Position numbers and translations under genes: made by a program. DNA of 64,000 nt from Sipunculus nudus (taxonomy: Eukaryota > Annelida > Sipuncula > Golfingiida > Sipunculidae), in the NCBI GenBank assembly GCA_026874595.1, contig CM049311.1:35135176-35199175 (forward strand), in the 5' to 3' direction. The notes under the pieces were generated by a model that ran no database searches, was not told where the DNA came from, and saw only the letters and a list, made by a program, of their open reading frames with translations. Of this stretch, positions 1 to 13,868 are shown piece by piece (the stretch's first letter is position 1; each line of letters begins with the position of its first letter).

Positions 1-3000
1 ATCTACATATTAATAGCGTGAGGCAACTTTTTTGTGATGTTCCGTATCCCCTCTGTTACAACTGTACGGATTGCCGTGATTTTCGACATACATATGCCTC
101 GGGTTTGTCCGAAGACATTCTACCATTCCTATCGGAACGTACTCATCCAAAATCACACACAAGGTCGACTCAAAAGACAGAACACTGACACCACACACGT
201 GGTCCTCAAATAGATCTTATGACGGTAACATTTTACATCCGAGACATTCAACTATGAAAGACTAGTTGACTATAACTGCTCGCTCCAAACTGTGCGTAAA
301 ACGGGTAATTGATAGTAAATATTTAACAGCATCAATAAAATATCAGGTGCTGCAGCTCTCAAATAGAAATTTACCGACATCGTCAAAGAATTCAAATACT
401 TTATAATACAAGTTTATGGAACGGTAAATCATTTCAGAAATCATACTAAAAGAAAGCAAAAATCACTTGCAAAGCTTCCTTGTTAAATCAAATGTTATAT
501 CATCACACAATATATACTATCAAACTAAATGTATTAAAGGACGGCCGTGTAGGGCAATCTTTTATAGCATGTCCACCTATTTCAATCATATATAACTGAT
601 GAGAATATTGTACTTTATAGTCATTAAACCAATATGGTATGCTGCGACCTATATACAAAATCAAATGATGGAATTTTAATTTTGCAAAGTCTCGGGGGGG
701 GGGGTCCATTATAACCCACAAATCTAAAATTCAATGTTGACATCACTGAAAGTTTCGATATTCGGAATTAACAAAACAAAAAAAAAAAAAAAAACATTTA
801 AGATAAAACAAACAGTTTATTGATCTAAAACAATATCTAAGACTAGATACAGTGGCTTTGTCCCCAGTTTTTCGAGTAACAATATCACATGGAGAGTAAC
901 AGTCAAACCATGGATTCAAGTAATAACCCACAGTTAATACACTGGAAACACCAGCCGAAAATAGTTTGTTCTATTATATAACTGGTTCAGTACGTTAGAA
1001 AAGAATGTATGATGAAAATCCCTGCACGGTAACATTTAACATCAACAAACCGTCAATCCACTCTTTGCGGAATCGTACTTATGAGATACTGTTGTAGGAT
1101 TGTGGGTATATATATTATAAGGAAAATGTTCCCCCCACAATGCTTCTAAATATACCAATCGCATTGGTATATATGTAGTGAAGAGAGTACACATATGCTA
1201 TTAAAATATATTTCATCAAAACTATTTCAAGGCAAATTACATGCACATTAGTAATTTGTGATATTAAAACTTTATGAAATAAGTAACATTTTTATGCATG
1301 CTTACATGCAATAATGTAAATATATGAACGAACACACCAGATTGGGACCTTAAAATTCGGTGCAGAATTTTGCAGTCAGAAATAAATTTTGATTTATTCC
1401 TCAACAGGTTTTTCTTAAATGGAAATAGATATATGCGTTGTTATAAAATCTCGTATTTTCTACCATCTTTACTGACTTTAATCAAAGTGATAGTACCCGT
1501 GTTTCGTCCGTTCCCTTGATACAAAACGGTTGATCAACGTGGAAATACATATGGACATTGCTCATGTACATTGTTTAAGGTGACCTGACAATGAGTGCTA
1601 GTATGAAATCTCATAATTTCTAACAAATAAATCAACATTTACTTCTAATAAACCTCAAGCTCCAAAAATTGAATGTAACAAACATCTTTGATAAATGCAA
1701 AAGTTTTGACCTTGTTCATTGAAAGATCACTTTATAAACATCATCAGCGAGGTTAAAACAGGGTCCGTCTTCACATGAGACAGACAAAACTTGGATGAGC
1801 GACTGAATTAAACTGTGGTGAGATATTCCTATCATCTATTTATGTCATATGCAATGCTAGTCTACCAGGTCCATCGATATAAGGAAAGCAAAATAGTTGC
1901 ATGGATTATTGATTCTGTGTCACAGTTGGCAGCCCAAAGGCATTATTCTCTGTTGAAATGTGGATTTAGATATACAAATTTTATGATAAATTTATAAGAG
2001 TGACACTATTTCATAAATTATAACAGAACATACAAATGTACAAATTGTAGAAATGTGTCCCTGTAACTCTAGTACGGTAGCTCATTTTGCTTAAGTAGAA
2101 GAGCAAAATTCTTCATAAATATGACTGAATATTTAATAAAATATGTTCCCTCATACATACAATACAACCATTGATACATATGGTGAAATATTTACAATCT
2201 TTTTCTTCACAGTGCTTTTATATAAATTTTTAGAAATAGAAAAGTCTGATATAGTTCATAATCCTGCCTGTGTTCTTGAGTGCTTCTTACATACATTCAT
2301 TATAAAATAAAAAAAATCTGGATCTTCTGAAATTTCTGATGACTAAGAATAATAGGTACTCCTAATATTTTATGCTGCTATTTACATAAAAGACTCTATT
2401 GGTCATCAGTGCCCTCTGGTGTTCATTTGAAAAAAAAAAAACAAAAGCGCTCAGAATGGTATAACCAAAGTAGCAGTTCCTTCATGTAATATAACACTAA
2501 GAAATGTATATTAAAAACAAGTTGAAACAAAATATTTGTGCTGTCATGAACACGAATGTGATTCTAGATTTGATGTAAATGAGAAAATGTAAATCTATTA
2601 AACATTCCTTGAATATTAGTCTGAGAGTCTCAAAGTCTGAGTGTGAGTCCCAAGGCCAGGCTAGGAGTCCGAATCCATGTCTTAGTCCTTGAGGTTCAAG
2701 TCCAGGTCCACCTTCTTTTAGTCCAAGACAACTGGAACCCGAGTCCAAGTCTGATTCTATGTCCAATAAAATCTGATTATTAAAAGAAACTTAAATGAAC
2801 ATTTGAGATAGCCATTTTTTTTTAATTTTGAATTTACCACTACATAAGCTTTTGACCAGAATGTTTAAATTACATTCTCAGTATATATATAATCATTTTT
2901 ATAATATTCAGTTACTTGTTTGTAGATGTATAAACAACCTTATAGTTGGTGACAGAGCTTTCCTTCTACTGGACTAAAAGATGGACTCAGCCAGAATTCT

Positions 3001-3343
3001 CAAGGCATGACTGTGGAGTCCAATTACATGTCTGAGTAGGGGACCCTCAGGTCCAAGTTCCTAAAAAAGCGGACTAAGATCTCCCTCACTGCAAAGGTGT
3101 CATGTGGTGGGCTCTACTCTATTTTGCAAATCATGCTAAGGATGCCAACATTCTTCAATGCTCTTAAATCTCAAGTGTCTGAAAAATGATTTGGTGTGAA
3201 CATGTCCCAAGCAGTCCTTAATTAAGATGCCTGATGCATAAAAACCTGTTACCAGTACTCAAAACTTTCACTATGGACGGGAGATAATAAATGAAGAGAA
3301 TAGTCCTGTTGATATTGCACAAACATTTAGACTACACGGCTGG
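1..3343. other. 3' flank of CYB5R4, no gene recognised
   Basis: This stretch lies downstream of the CYB5R4 stop codon in the gene's sense, so its right-hand part should be 3' untranslated sequence on the minus strand. I could not pick a convincing polyadenylation signal close to the stop. The nearest variant ATTAAA on the minus strand is at about 2821-2826. Simple A and G runs occur near 693-703 and 779-795. Segments around 2630-2760 and 2980-3080 are rich in degenerate 'gagtcc/caagtc' words. Apart from the small open frame at 10-219 listed separately, I see no coding signal. Confidence 0.5.
10..219 (-). CDS. possible terminal exon of an unknown minus-strand gene
   Basis: An open minus-strand frame runs from about 219 to a stop at about 10. 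It encodes about 68 residues with a protein-like composition, including the pieces ILDEYVPIGMVECLR and NPRHMYVENHGNPYSC. The internal ATG is at 196-198, and the frame extends upstream of it as far as a stop, with a possible splice acceptor (cataag) near 218-220. It resembles the end of a secreted or glycosyltransferase-like protein only in a loose sense, and I do not recognise a family. It could equally be a chance open frame. There is no supporting neighbour, because the window starts 9 bases further on. Confidence 0.22.
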
Positions 3344-3398
3344 CTATCCTATAAAGGCATGCAGCATGTCATCTTCATAACCCATCTCCCTGGCTAAC
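3344..3398 (-). CDS. CYB5R4: CYB5R4 terminal coding exon
   Basis: It holds 55 nt of coding sequence after a ctttcag acceptor: LAREMGYEDDMLHAFIG and then TAG at 3344-3346. The end matches the family pattern of a helix followed by I/L-H-x-F as the last residues of the reductase domain. The 3' untranslated part continues to lower coordinates. Confidence 0.92.
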
Positions 3399-6300
3399 CT
3401 GAAAGGCAGGAAGAAAAAAAGAAATGAGCTGGCTGATAGCTGCACAAAATGTCACACGGCAAAAAAGGTCCCTGCACAAAATGTTAAATGAAAATATAAA
3501 ATCTGGGAGTGTGCAATTAGAGCAGCAAAATATCTCTCAAAGTAAAAGTTTGATCAGAATATTTTATCTAAAACATATCAAAGATGGTGACTAACAGTGC
3601 TGATTGTGAATTTATATTTAAATCATCAGCTTTTTGAGCACAAATACATCAATTAACTAGTACTAAGAACAAATTAAATTTTCTCTGTGTACAGGTTTTG
3701 CATATGAACCTGAACAAAATTTTTGGCAATTATATTAACGTGTGAATATATAGGTTTGGGCTACTAAAACATTTGGGACCATATTATTAAGCCAAATGTT
3801 GCACAGATATCAACCACACCATCATCTTGGATTTTTTAAAGGATATATTGTATAACCTCGTGTTAATTTCTCTTAAATAGCCCCCTTGTGTCAAGTCCAT
3901 GCTCAAAATTCAAAATTAATACCAAATAAAACCCACTTTTCTTGAACCATGGAAAAAATCAAAGCTTTATTGTAGATCCCTTCATTTTTGAAACAACAAA
4001 TTTCACTGCATATTCAGTCATGGTACAGAGAAAGAATTAAGCTACAACTCCCTTCACTTCGTTGAAGCTGCAGCCATGGTATGTGGCTGCAACAAGGCCG
4101 ATTCCTTTTATGTGGTTGCAGTTACGGATAAAATGTATGTTTTTATATGTAATATAAATAGTCTGTTCATTTATACATTTGTACAGTTATATAATTTTTA
4201 TGTATAAGTCGGGGGATTTTACACCTGAGCCTACTGGCTGGAGCTTATTCCGGTTTTTGTAGTATGAAGTGACTTAGGAGTTGAACTCCTCCTGGATGAT
4301 ATGGGATGCTAGTCCATCGCAGGTTACCTTCCCAGTACTGACTGGTTGCCTTTCTACTGCTGGGTGGTCAGAGGCACACTTGGGTTGGGACCTTGCCCAA
4401 GGGTCTTGGCATGATGGGGGTCTGACCAGAAAATCAAACTCATGACCCTCAATCATGAGCCCAGCACCTTAACCCTTACAACACTGACCCCATAACATTT
4501 ATGTATGATATATATTATATATATGTATGTATCCCTGCATTGTGAAAAGTGACAGTAAAAGATTAAGAAACCAGCTGCTTGATTCAAACAGATACATGTA
4601 CTGGACAGACCACTCACCAGTGAATGACAGGCAAATGTTTCACATATATAAAATGGTTCAAATCAATGTTTTCAGGCGGAGAATGTTTTTTTCCTCATGG
4701 CATATGCTGATATCCAAGTTTAATCCTGGGGATAACCCAATATGAAATATACAATTAAGCAGGGTTCCTCATCTGACCTCATCCGAGAAGAGGAATTTGT
4801 CCTTTGTAATATGTTTAACTATATCTGCCAAACCACGGCGTAAACGTGTAGAAGAAATAGTAGCTTTAAGGTCACTTGACCATACACTAAGTGTATTGGT
4901 CATCCATTTGTATATTAATTACCTTATTGCTTCCTTGGTAAATGGTGTAGGTCCACATGCACAAAAAAGAATGATGCGTTCACTTTCTATGGGAGGAAGA
5001 TGTGTCTGTACAAGTTCTGGACAAAGTCGACCACGGAGACCTTGCCAGCTCTCATCTGCAGCTGATAATATATGTATAACATCTAATCTGGAAATAATAA
5101 AAATTTACGATTATACAACCCAACAAGAAAATGTAATACTATATTGTGCATGAACAACCTGCAGTTTACATTAACTGCAGTATATTTCTTTTAACAAATA
5201 GGTTTATTTTTACAGGTGATACTTTCACCTGAGTCTGCTTGCTGGGTCATGTATCTCTGACTAAATAAGAACAGGAGTGGAAGCTTATAAGTAGAAAGAT
5301 AAAAGTTGTTTTAAGCCTTGTTTAGAGGTGGTAATAGCTAGCATAATTTAGGTGAACAGGCAGTCAAAGTAATGGCAAATCAGGCAAACTAGATTTTTCC
5401 AAATGACAAAAGTGGCCTTGCTTTACATGCTCACCAACAATAACAAATGGCTTTTCAACTTCCACACATATGTGATTTCAACCACCTCCTGTCACATATA
5501 TTTTCAGTTTGTAAACATTGGTCTGTGTACTCAGTTTACCAACCACTTCTAAATAACAAGCTTACACAACCCTCACAGGGGTTTTGTAAGAACTTTACTT
5601 ATCAGTCCTGAATTACCTCAATTCTTTAATTAATATATACCCAGACTAAGAAAAAAATACCTTCAAGCTTCAAGCTTACGAACCCCTCATATTGGCTTAA
5701 AAACTTTAATTAATAGTCCTGAATTACCTATAGTTACTGAATTAATATGTACTCAGATTAAGTAAAAATCCCTTAACTTCAACAAATAATGCAGGTGCAA
5801 ATTTTGCTTTAATTATCAGCCTGGGGATACAAAAACTGTAAACAAATATGATTTATTAGAAAAACTGGTTGTACAATAGGCTTAATTATGTCCCCAGCTT
5901 CCTTTAGTACCTCAATTATCTCTCGCTGAACTGTACATTACCAAGTGAAGATTGTTAAAGTAGTTTCAATTCCAACCCAACTGATATTTAATAAAGGTTT
6001 GCTTGATTGTTCAACATTCTAAAACTTTCCAAAATTAATGTTGTGTACCCATAAAAAAACTCACAGATTAAAATTAAATGTAATGCATAAAACCCCAGAT
6101 AAAAGCCCTGTTAGGACTGATTAAAATTTCCTCTGAGGGATTTTTTTTTAATCTTTAGCATATTTCTTTTATTTAAAAAAATGTATGCAATTTATCTATG
6201 TGAAAGCAAATTTTATTTATATGGTGAATACTCATCAGAAAATTCATTAGCTGAGTCAATGTGGTAATAAATTTTAAGTGATTTGGTTGAAATTATTATT

Positions 6301-9300
6301 TCCAAATCAGATATGAAATTATTGTGATTTTATCCAAAAAAATTATATCTTCAACACTGTATTAAAGAACTGTATGGGGACCACTAAAATGTCAAACAAA
6401 ATTTTTAGATCCAAAATTTCTATTATTTCAAGATAAAAACTTTCCTGGTAGATTAAACAGAATTATTACATAGAGTTGGCTGCGTTATTTTAAACCCTGG
6501 ACTTATTACAGACAGAATGTTAAAGGAAAAAACTAAATATATGGTGTAAGCTATGTTTTGTTTTTTATTCATTAAATAAAATTTCACAAATTTGATGCAA
6601 CATGCAGTAAAATTAATATACTTTTTTTTCATTTGACTTAAACATAAGCTCAAGTCTACATGCTCTGAGACTTTTTATGTTCTGAGCCACCATGAATGCA
6701 CTCAGGCAGTCTATAGGTAAGATTTTTTTATACATTCTGCTGAGTCTGGCTACACAATACAATCCTTTTGCAGGGTTACAAAATGCAATAATTCCAGATC
6801 TCCTTTGCTTTAACCGCTGCATTGTTGAGCAAGTCTTATGGGTTCCAACACCTGGGCTGGCACTCTGGTAAGAATCAGACCAACAAAAGCAGGGTGTTGT
6901 GGGTTTAATCTTGGGAGTTGGAAGCACAATGTGATATTAACAGGTTCTCGTTGGTCTGATTGCAGTTCTTTGCCCATGCCAGCCCTGGTGGTGAAACCCG
7001 AAGAATTTTGCTGTATAAAGCAGCGGTTAAAACAAAGGAGACAAAGAGTGACTGCATTGAAACAAGGGAGACAAAGAGTGACTGCATTGTATAACTTCAG
7101 TATTAGTAGTGTAGCCTCACTGGTTTTGGGCAGGGAGTGGTGGTCATGTAGAACTAGAAGGCATGTCTGACCTGCCTCTAGTATCAGTTTACTAAAGCTT
7201 ATATCAATATCCATGAAGGTGCTTGATAGCATGAATATTGTATTGTACACTACTGTGTTCGGCACATTCACTGCCATCACAGGACCAATAAACATCTAAT
7301 CTATTCTGAGAGCAAATAAAAATCTCTATGCTAGTGATTTTATCTTCAGAAATTATCCAATCCCAGTTGTCAGTGCTTTACTTTATAAGATTTATTTTTG
7401 TTTTACAAATGTTTAGATATTGAGTTTAAAGCATTCTAATTTCAACTTTCCTAATTATTAGCACTATCCTCTGCATTTATTCTTTTACGTTAAGCGTACA
7501 GTGAATGCTAAACCTCATAAAACTAACGTAGCTATCCATGACAAATAAGTATACAAAACATCAATGTAATTAGGAAATATTTTTAATACTGAGAAATTGG
7601 TCACATCGTTTGACATTAAAAAGTTGAATGGGGTTTATGTGTAAATAAGGCACATTATAATAAGCATAGGTAAATATGGACAGAAAAAAAGTCTGACATT
7701 CAAGGTGCTCATATTGTGTTTAATGCAAGTTTCCAAGAAGCTACCACCAACACCTGTCTGGATATAGAGTATATAAACACAGGATCATTGCTACAGCTCA
7801 AGATGATTGAAGTCAGCTGAGCTTGAAAAGCTTGATTTCTTCCTGTTGCTCATAATAATGAGCAGAATGTGTCTGGAAAGCAAGTCTGCCCCTCCTTAGT
7901 CTAACAGTTTCAGTTAGTGCTGAGCTAATAGCAACACAGATGCCTGGGAGAATGACATAAATAGACTGGTCACACTCTCAGCACACCCTAAGTGGGGAGG
8001 AATAGGAATAGAAAAAAACTGGTCTAAAATTAGTAAAATTCCCCTTTCAAGCTTCAGTTTTAATAGGTTATTAGCAAAATGCTTACCTTGGGTTCCTCTC
8101 AGCCAATTGTTCTAGCTCAGACTTCCAAGGAATATCCTTCTCTGTCTTGTTGAAGCAGACCAGTTTCACGTGACTGAAGCAGAAGAGATCTATATGTCAA
8201 TAGGGAACGATTTAAGTATAACGTTAGGGTGCAAAAAAAAAAGGTAACAAAAGTCCAGATGTAGTGAAAGATGAAGCAGCTGGCAAAGGTACAGCTGTAT
8301 GGAAAGATGAAGCAGTTGGCAAAGGTACAGCTGTATGGAAAGATGAAGCAGCTAGCAAGGGAACAGCTGCAGGGAAAGATGAAGCAGCTGGCAAAGGTAC
8401 AGCTGTATGGAAAGATGAAGCAGTTGGCATAGGTACAGCTGTAGGGAAAGATGAAGCAGCTGGCAAGGGAACAGCTGCAGGGACAGATGAAGCAACTGGC
8501 AAAGGTACAGCTGTATGGAAAGATGAAGCAGCTGGCAAAGGTACAGCTGTAGGGAAAGATGAAGCAGTTGGCATAGGTACAGCTGTAGGGAAAGATGAAG
8601 CAGCTAGCAAGGGAACAGCTGCAGGGAAAGATGAAGCAGCTGGCAAAGGTACAGCTGTATGGAAAGATGAAGCAGTTGGCATAGGTACAGCTGTAGGGAA
8701 AGATGAAGCAGCTAGCAAGGGAACAGCTGCAGGGAAAGATGAAGCAGCACCCAAAGGTACAGCTGTATGGAAAGATGAAGCAGGTGCTGAATCTCCAGCT
8801 GTAGGGAAAGATGAAACAACTGCTGAATGCACAGGTGTATGGAAAGATGAAGCAGCTGGCATAGATACAGCTGTATAGAAAGATGAAGCAGGTGCTGGAT
8901 GCACATCTTTATTGAAAGATGAAATAGCTGATGAATATACAGCTGTATAGAAAGATGAAGCAGCTGTTGAATGTACAGCTTAATTGAAAGACAAGCAGCT
9001 GGACAAGAAACTGAAATATTCTCTTTAAAACTTCACTGTTGTTAATATTAATCACTACACAGCATGTGCTACTGTACTTTTCACTTTAAAAGTTGCTGAG
9101 TAGGTGTTGACCACAGAAAACAATATATTTTTGAATGAAAAATATTTTGTCTTAATGAAAGATGCGGAAGTCTGCTGAGTTGACTGAGGAACCGAAAAAC
9201 TACACACCGTATTTTCTTATAAAAAGTGTAATTAACTGTAGAATCTTATACGTTACTTCCAGGGAATTAATCATGTATGTCAGGTAACATAACATGAATT

Positions 9301-12300
9301 TCTTAAGTGTGCCCAGAGACACATACAAAGCAATGATACATTGTATATGCCTAAGACAAAATTTAAGAAAAGGCAACACCAATAAAACACCTGTTTAACA
9401 GAATGCTTATCTTCTTTTTTGTGGAGAATTTTTGTGAATAACAAGTTTGTGGTTGCCTTGTGCTTATAAGTGTAATTAGTATTCTTTCCTTGAAAGTATC
9501 TAATTTAAAAAGTAAAACATTTTTTTATTCTTTCTGTTAAGTTGGCAAAATATAACATATCTGTCTCAATCATTTTAAAACAGAAACAAGGGACCCATGG
9601 GTCACATCGCTCAGCTGAATTTTGGAATATATTAGTAACTGCAAAATATTTTTATTTCCAAAATGGGCCTAAGATAAGTGTTATATAAAAGTAATATTTC
9701 ATAAACAAATAATGTGTAAAGGTAATTAAGTTTTCAAAAGTTAAATATATGGCCACATGAGTTAAAAATTAATCCCACAAAGTTTGACCAATATTCCTAA
9801 TTTTAATACTATGTTAACAGTGTTATTCACACCTTTAAGAGATATGAATTAAATGCTACAAAGTATTTATATCTTCTTAATTCTTGTCAGTTAGCACTTA
9901 CATTAGATCCTAATATTTTATCACATTTGAATATTAGGATTAAATTCCTGAACAATTTTTCTTTAAAAAAATCAAAATGTCCAAGTCTCAACAAAAAGAA
10001 TTTATTTAACATTAAATAATGTGGGTGGGGGGAGGGGTCACTGTTGTTACTGTTCGTTGCTGAATAAATGTAAATGATAAGATTCATCTGGTTCATAGTA
10101 CAGGTCTGTGAACAGAATGGGGTGGGGGGAGGGGGGGGGCAGAGAGAAAAATGCTCCCTGTGGAATTAACTGCAGACAACCTGATCAAGTACAACTCAGT
10201 GGAGAGAGGGCTTGCCCTATAGCCCTATAGCTAGTGATGAGATTACATAAAAACAGCCTGGAGAGCATAGAGACCTACAGTGCCCAAAGTGGACTGCTTG
10301 ACAATGTAAGGGAATACAACAAGAGCCTCCAAAAAAATTTTAATTACTAGCCTAATTTTGCAGCTTTTATAATCAAATTTCAGATTTTAACAGATTAAAT
10401 CCTTATGTGTACATGCTGTGAAAATTAAATCCACAGTAATTACAGGAAAAAAAGTGCCATGGCCAAAGTTGGGCAAACTTTAAGGTACCAATTTTTTATT
10501 TTTGTTAATATTTAAAAAAATTTAAAAGATTTTGATCTAATTTTGGGTATACACTTTAATTTTGATTAATTAAAGTTACAATACTGGAAAAAAAGTCCTT
10601 AGCTTTAACATGTGTTGAGTGATCAAATATTTTTTTTTCTGATTTTTTACAAAATGCATTATGTTTGAGCCCATGACTTTTTTAAATTAAATAATACAGA
10701 CCTAATTTCTGGCATGTACATAGGATCTATATAGAGGAATATTTATGGTAAACATAAGGAAAAACAGATGAGTGGTTTTGATATTAGGCAGTCCTGAAGT
10801 GTGAAAATAGGTTTTTAATAAAAAATTGAGGTTTATCCTTAATTTCTCAAAGGAACAAAGTCGCAAAGACCAAGTTTTCGGCTTGGAATGAGATCTTGGG
10901 GACATCTAACATTATGCGGAATTTTGGATTCCTAGGTCTTACGGTTTCAGAACATGCCAACATCTACGGATGGCCAGACAGACGGATGGACGACAGACAA
11001 TGCACCACGACTATAGCTCAGATGACTTATAGTCAGCTGAGCTAAAAATGCCCACTAATTTCACAGTCAGTAGAACAATTAATTTTTTTGGTGTGACCTC
11101 TAGTGTTTTTGAGTCCCTGCTGATAAAATACTTCATACAAGTAAATCCTCTGCTAATTGTATAACTGAATTTTTACTTGATGCTATTCCCAGATTGTCAG
11201 GATTACATAAGAAAGTATACATTCATGGCAAATATCCAAAGTTAATGTTACACCACATTCCTTGTGGGGCCCAGTGTCATGTGATGGGAACATGATACAC
11301 ATAATCAAGCTTGGATTAACAAATTGCAAAAATAAGAGCACCACAAGTCTTATGCATAAATTATATGTCATGTGACCTCTTACCTCATTACTATGTGTGG
11401 ATTTCGCAAATTTAATTCAAGTGAGAAACTATCAGGAAATATTTATTTTGCATTTCAACTAAATCCATTCTGTTTCTGGTAAGTAGTTGGTGACACCACA
11501 AAAAAAAGCCTGACCTCATTAAATATATGCATAAATATTGCCTAGAACGAAAGAGGGGTGAAATAAATATTGGTAAAGAGTTATAGTGAGTTTTGTGAAT
11601 TTTTTTGCAGCCATACCAAATATAAATGGACAGATGGATGGACAGACAATGGATACACAAAAATATGTCATGTCTCAGTGCGTGTATAGAAACATATTAA
11701 GGTGATCGAAAATAGCTCCATAATTTAATGTATTATTCCTTTTGGATTACCCTAACCCTAAGAAAAATTTCATCAAAATCTGTTGATAAAGTTTGAGTAA
11801 AATTGCTCAAAGAACAAGCTCGCAAGATAGCAAACCAAGGCGAAAACATAATATCTCCAGACAGAGGTACAAAAACACTGTTTGAAGACTGTCTGAATTG
11901 CTTTAACAACTGTAGCAGTCATTAGCTAGCTTTTTTTAGGGATATAATAAGGGGCAATATTATACCTTTCTTTCACACTATCAGTTCAGTTTTGCTTGAT
12001 ACAAAAGTTTCCCCAATAAAACCATCCCAGCACATTGTCCCAGTAACGGCATACAGCTGTTTAACACCTTGTTATAGCTCTGTGTGAGTTACAGATTTAT
12101 TTAAACGGGAAGAAGCTTTTTTTCTTGTTCATTCAACATGCTTTTTGGATGACTGGGCCCCTTTAATTTATGCTTTTTTTGGAATTAAAGTGAGATGTGC
12201 CCAATTTAGGTATAAGAAGTACAAATATAGTTTCTCTTGAAAATTGCAAAGTAACATCACTTAAGTTCTGCAATTTAAACCACAAGCACATCACATTATA

Positions 12301-13815
12301 CAACCCAACACATTTCACTCTGTATGTTAGTGGAATCTAGGAACCTAGGGATAATACTTTTCTAATAAATCTTAATTTACAAGGGCTGTTATTTAATTTA
12401 CCCCAATAAAGTATTAATATAATCTCTGTTGATAACATTGATATAACATAACTTTATCAATTTGAAGAACACATGACATTACACAACCCACCGCATTTCA
12501 GTTTGTATGTAGGTGGAATCTGGGACCAAAATAATGAATTTTTTTTTCCATACTAATAAAGCCTCTACAACGGATGTTACTTCTTCAACGATTCTTTGAA
12601 CTGCACCAATTTGGGCATCAGCTATGTGAGTTGTGACCATTGGTGGGCTGATGACGAGATGAACAATAAGACTGCCTCGTTCAGGGCAGTGTATTTTTTC
12701 ACTCACCTGCAGAGACATGTGTTGCAGAGGACTAACAGATATTAAACAGGTTGGGTTACTGCCTTCATTTTGTTTTTTGTGCAGCAACCTGCCCACACCA
12801 GGTGGTATAAGTGTTCCAGATCTGATTAACTAATTTCCTGCACATAAAATTTAATATGAATAACTGAAAACATATCTCTATATTTTCCATTCAGTGTGCA
12901 GAAAGGAGTTTAACAAATCTGACTGCCAGGTCAACAACACATCCTCAGCTGTCAATTTCACTATTCTAGACTTTATACTAACAAGAGCACAGCTAACATG
13001 CATAATACACCGGTCATGTATCTGGGGACCTCTGACCATATTATATATGTGTGAATTTTGATGAGACTGTAATTCAGGTGAGAAACTCTATTAGTAAATA
13101 TGTATAATGAGTTTCATGAGCATCCATAGGATTTTACGTAAGTCACCAAGGTGCCTCAAGTGTGGTGACCTCTGACCTAATTAAATATGCATGGATTTCA
13201 CTGGAATTCGAACTGTGGTGAGATATTTTATCAAATAACATTTCTGATAAGTTTAATCAAATTCATTCAATTTCTTCATAAGTTATCACGGTGAACCATA
13301 AGTAGCTGAGTGAACCGTGACCCTATTAAATATGCATGAAAATTGACCCAACTTGAACTTGGGTGAGATTGTAAATATCCATACATTGGTTTGTTGATAC
13401 CAGTTATGTATTGTTTAGTGCAGCCATCTAGCATCGAATTTAAAACTAAAATATGATTGGGTGGGTAAATATTTCACCCTCCGCAGCCAAGTATGGTAGG
13501 CTTTTTTTTATATCCTTTCGCAAGGTAACATAGTTCTGATTTTACATGCATAGTTTAGGTTGCTCTTGCTTAATATGCTTTCTCAGAGTATTTTAGCTTT
13601 GCAATTGTCATGTGGTAAATTTGTATCATAATAGTTTTCATATTGTTTGTCAGCTATACGTCCATCCTTTTACATAGTTCGGCTTTATATATCCATACAA
13701 GTTGACATTAATAAAGCCTCAAAAAAGAAAATTTGACACTTTAATCAGAGAATAGAACATCCAATACAGTTGTTCATCCATAACCCATGGGGCACAAATA
13801 GGGTGTGGCCTGTCA

Positions 13816-13868
<53 letters not shown>

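Noticed and set aside
4797-5153. 118-codon plus-strand open frame
   Set aside because: Antisense shadow of the CYB5R4 exon at 4923-5087.
8224-8904. Long open frames on both strands (226 and 204 codons)
   Set aside because: They follow from the 36-bp minisatellite, whose period is divisible by 3. They lie in a CYB5R4 intron without gene signals.
8267-9002. CRISPR-like array
   Set aside because: Units are contiguous with no unique spacers, and the setting is a eukaryotic intron.
12479-12796. 105-codon minus-strand frame
   Set aside because: Its end overlaps a locally duplicated repeat, and no family motif or splice signals support it.
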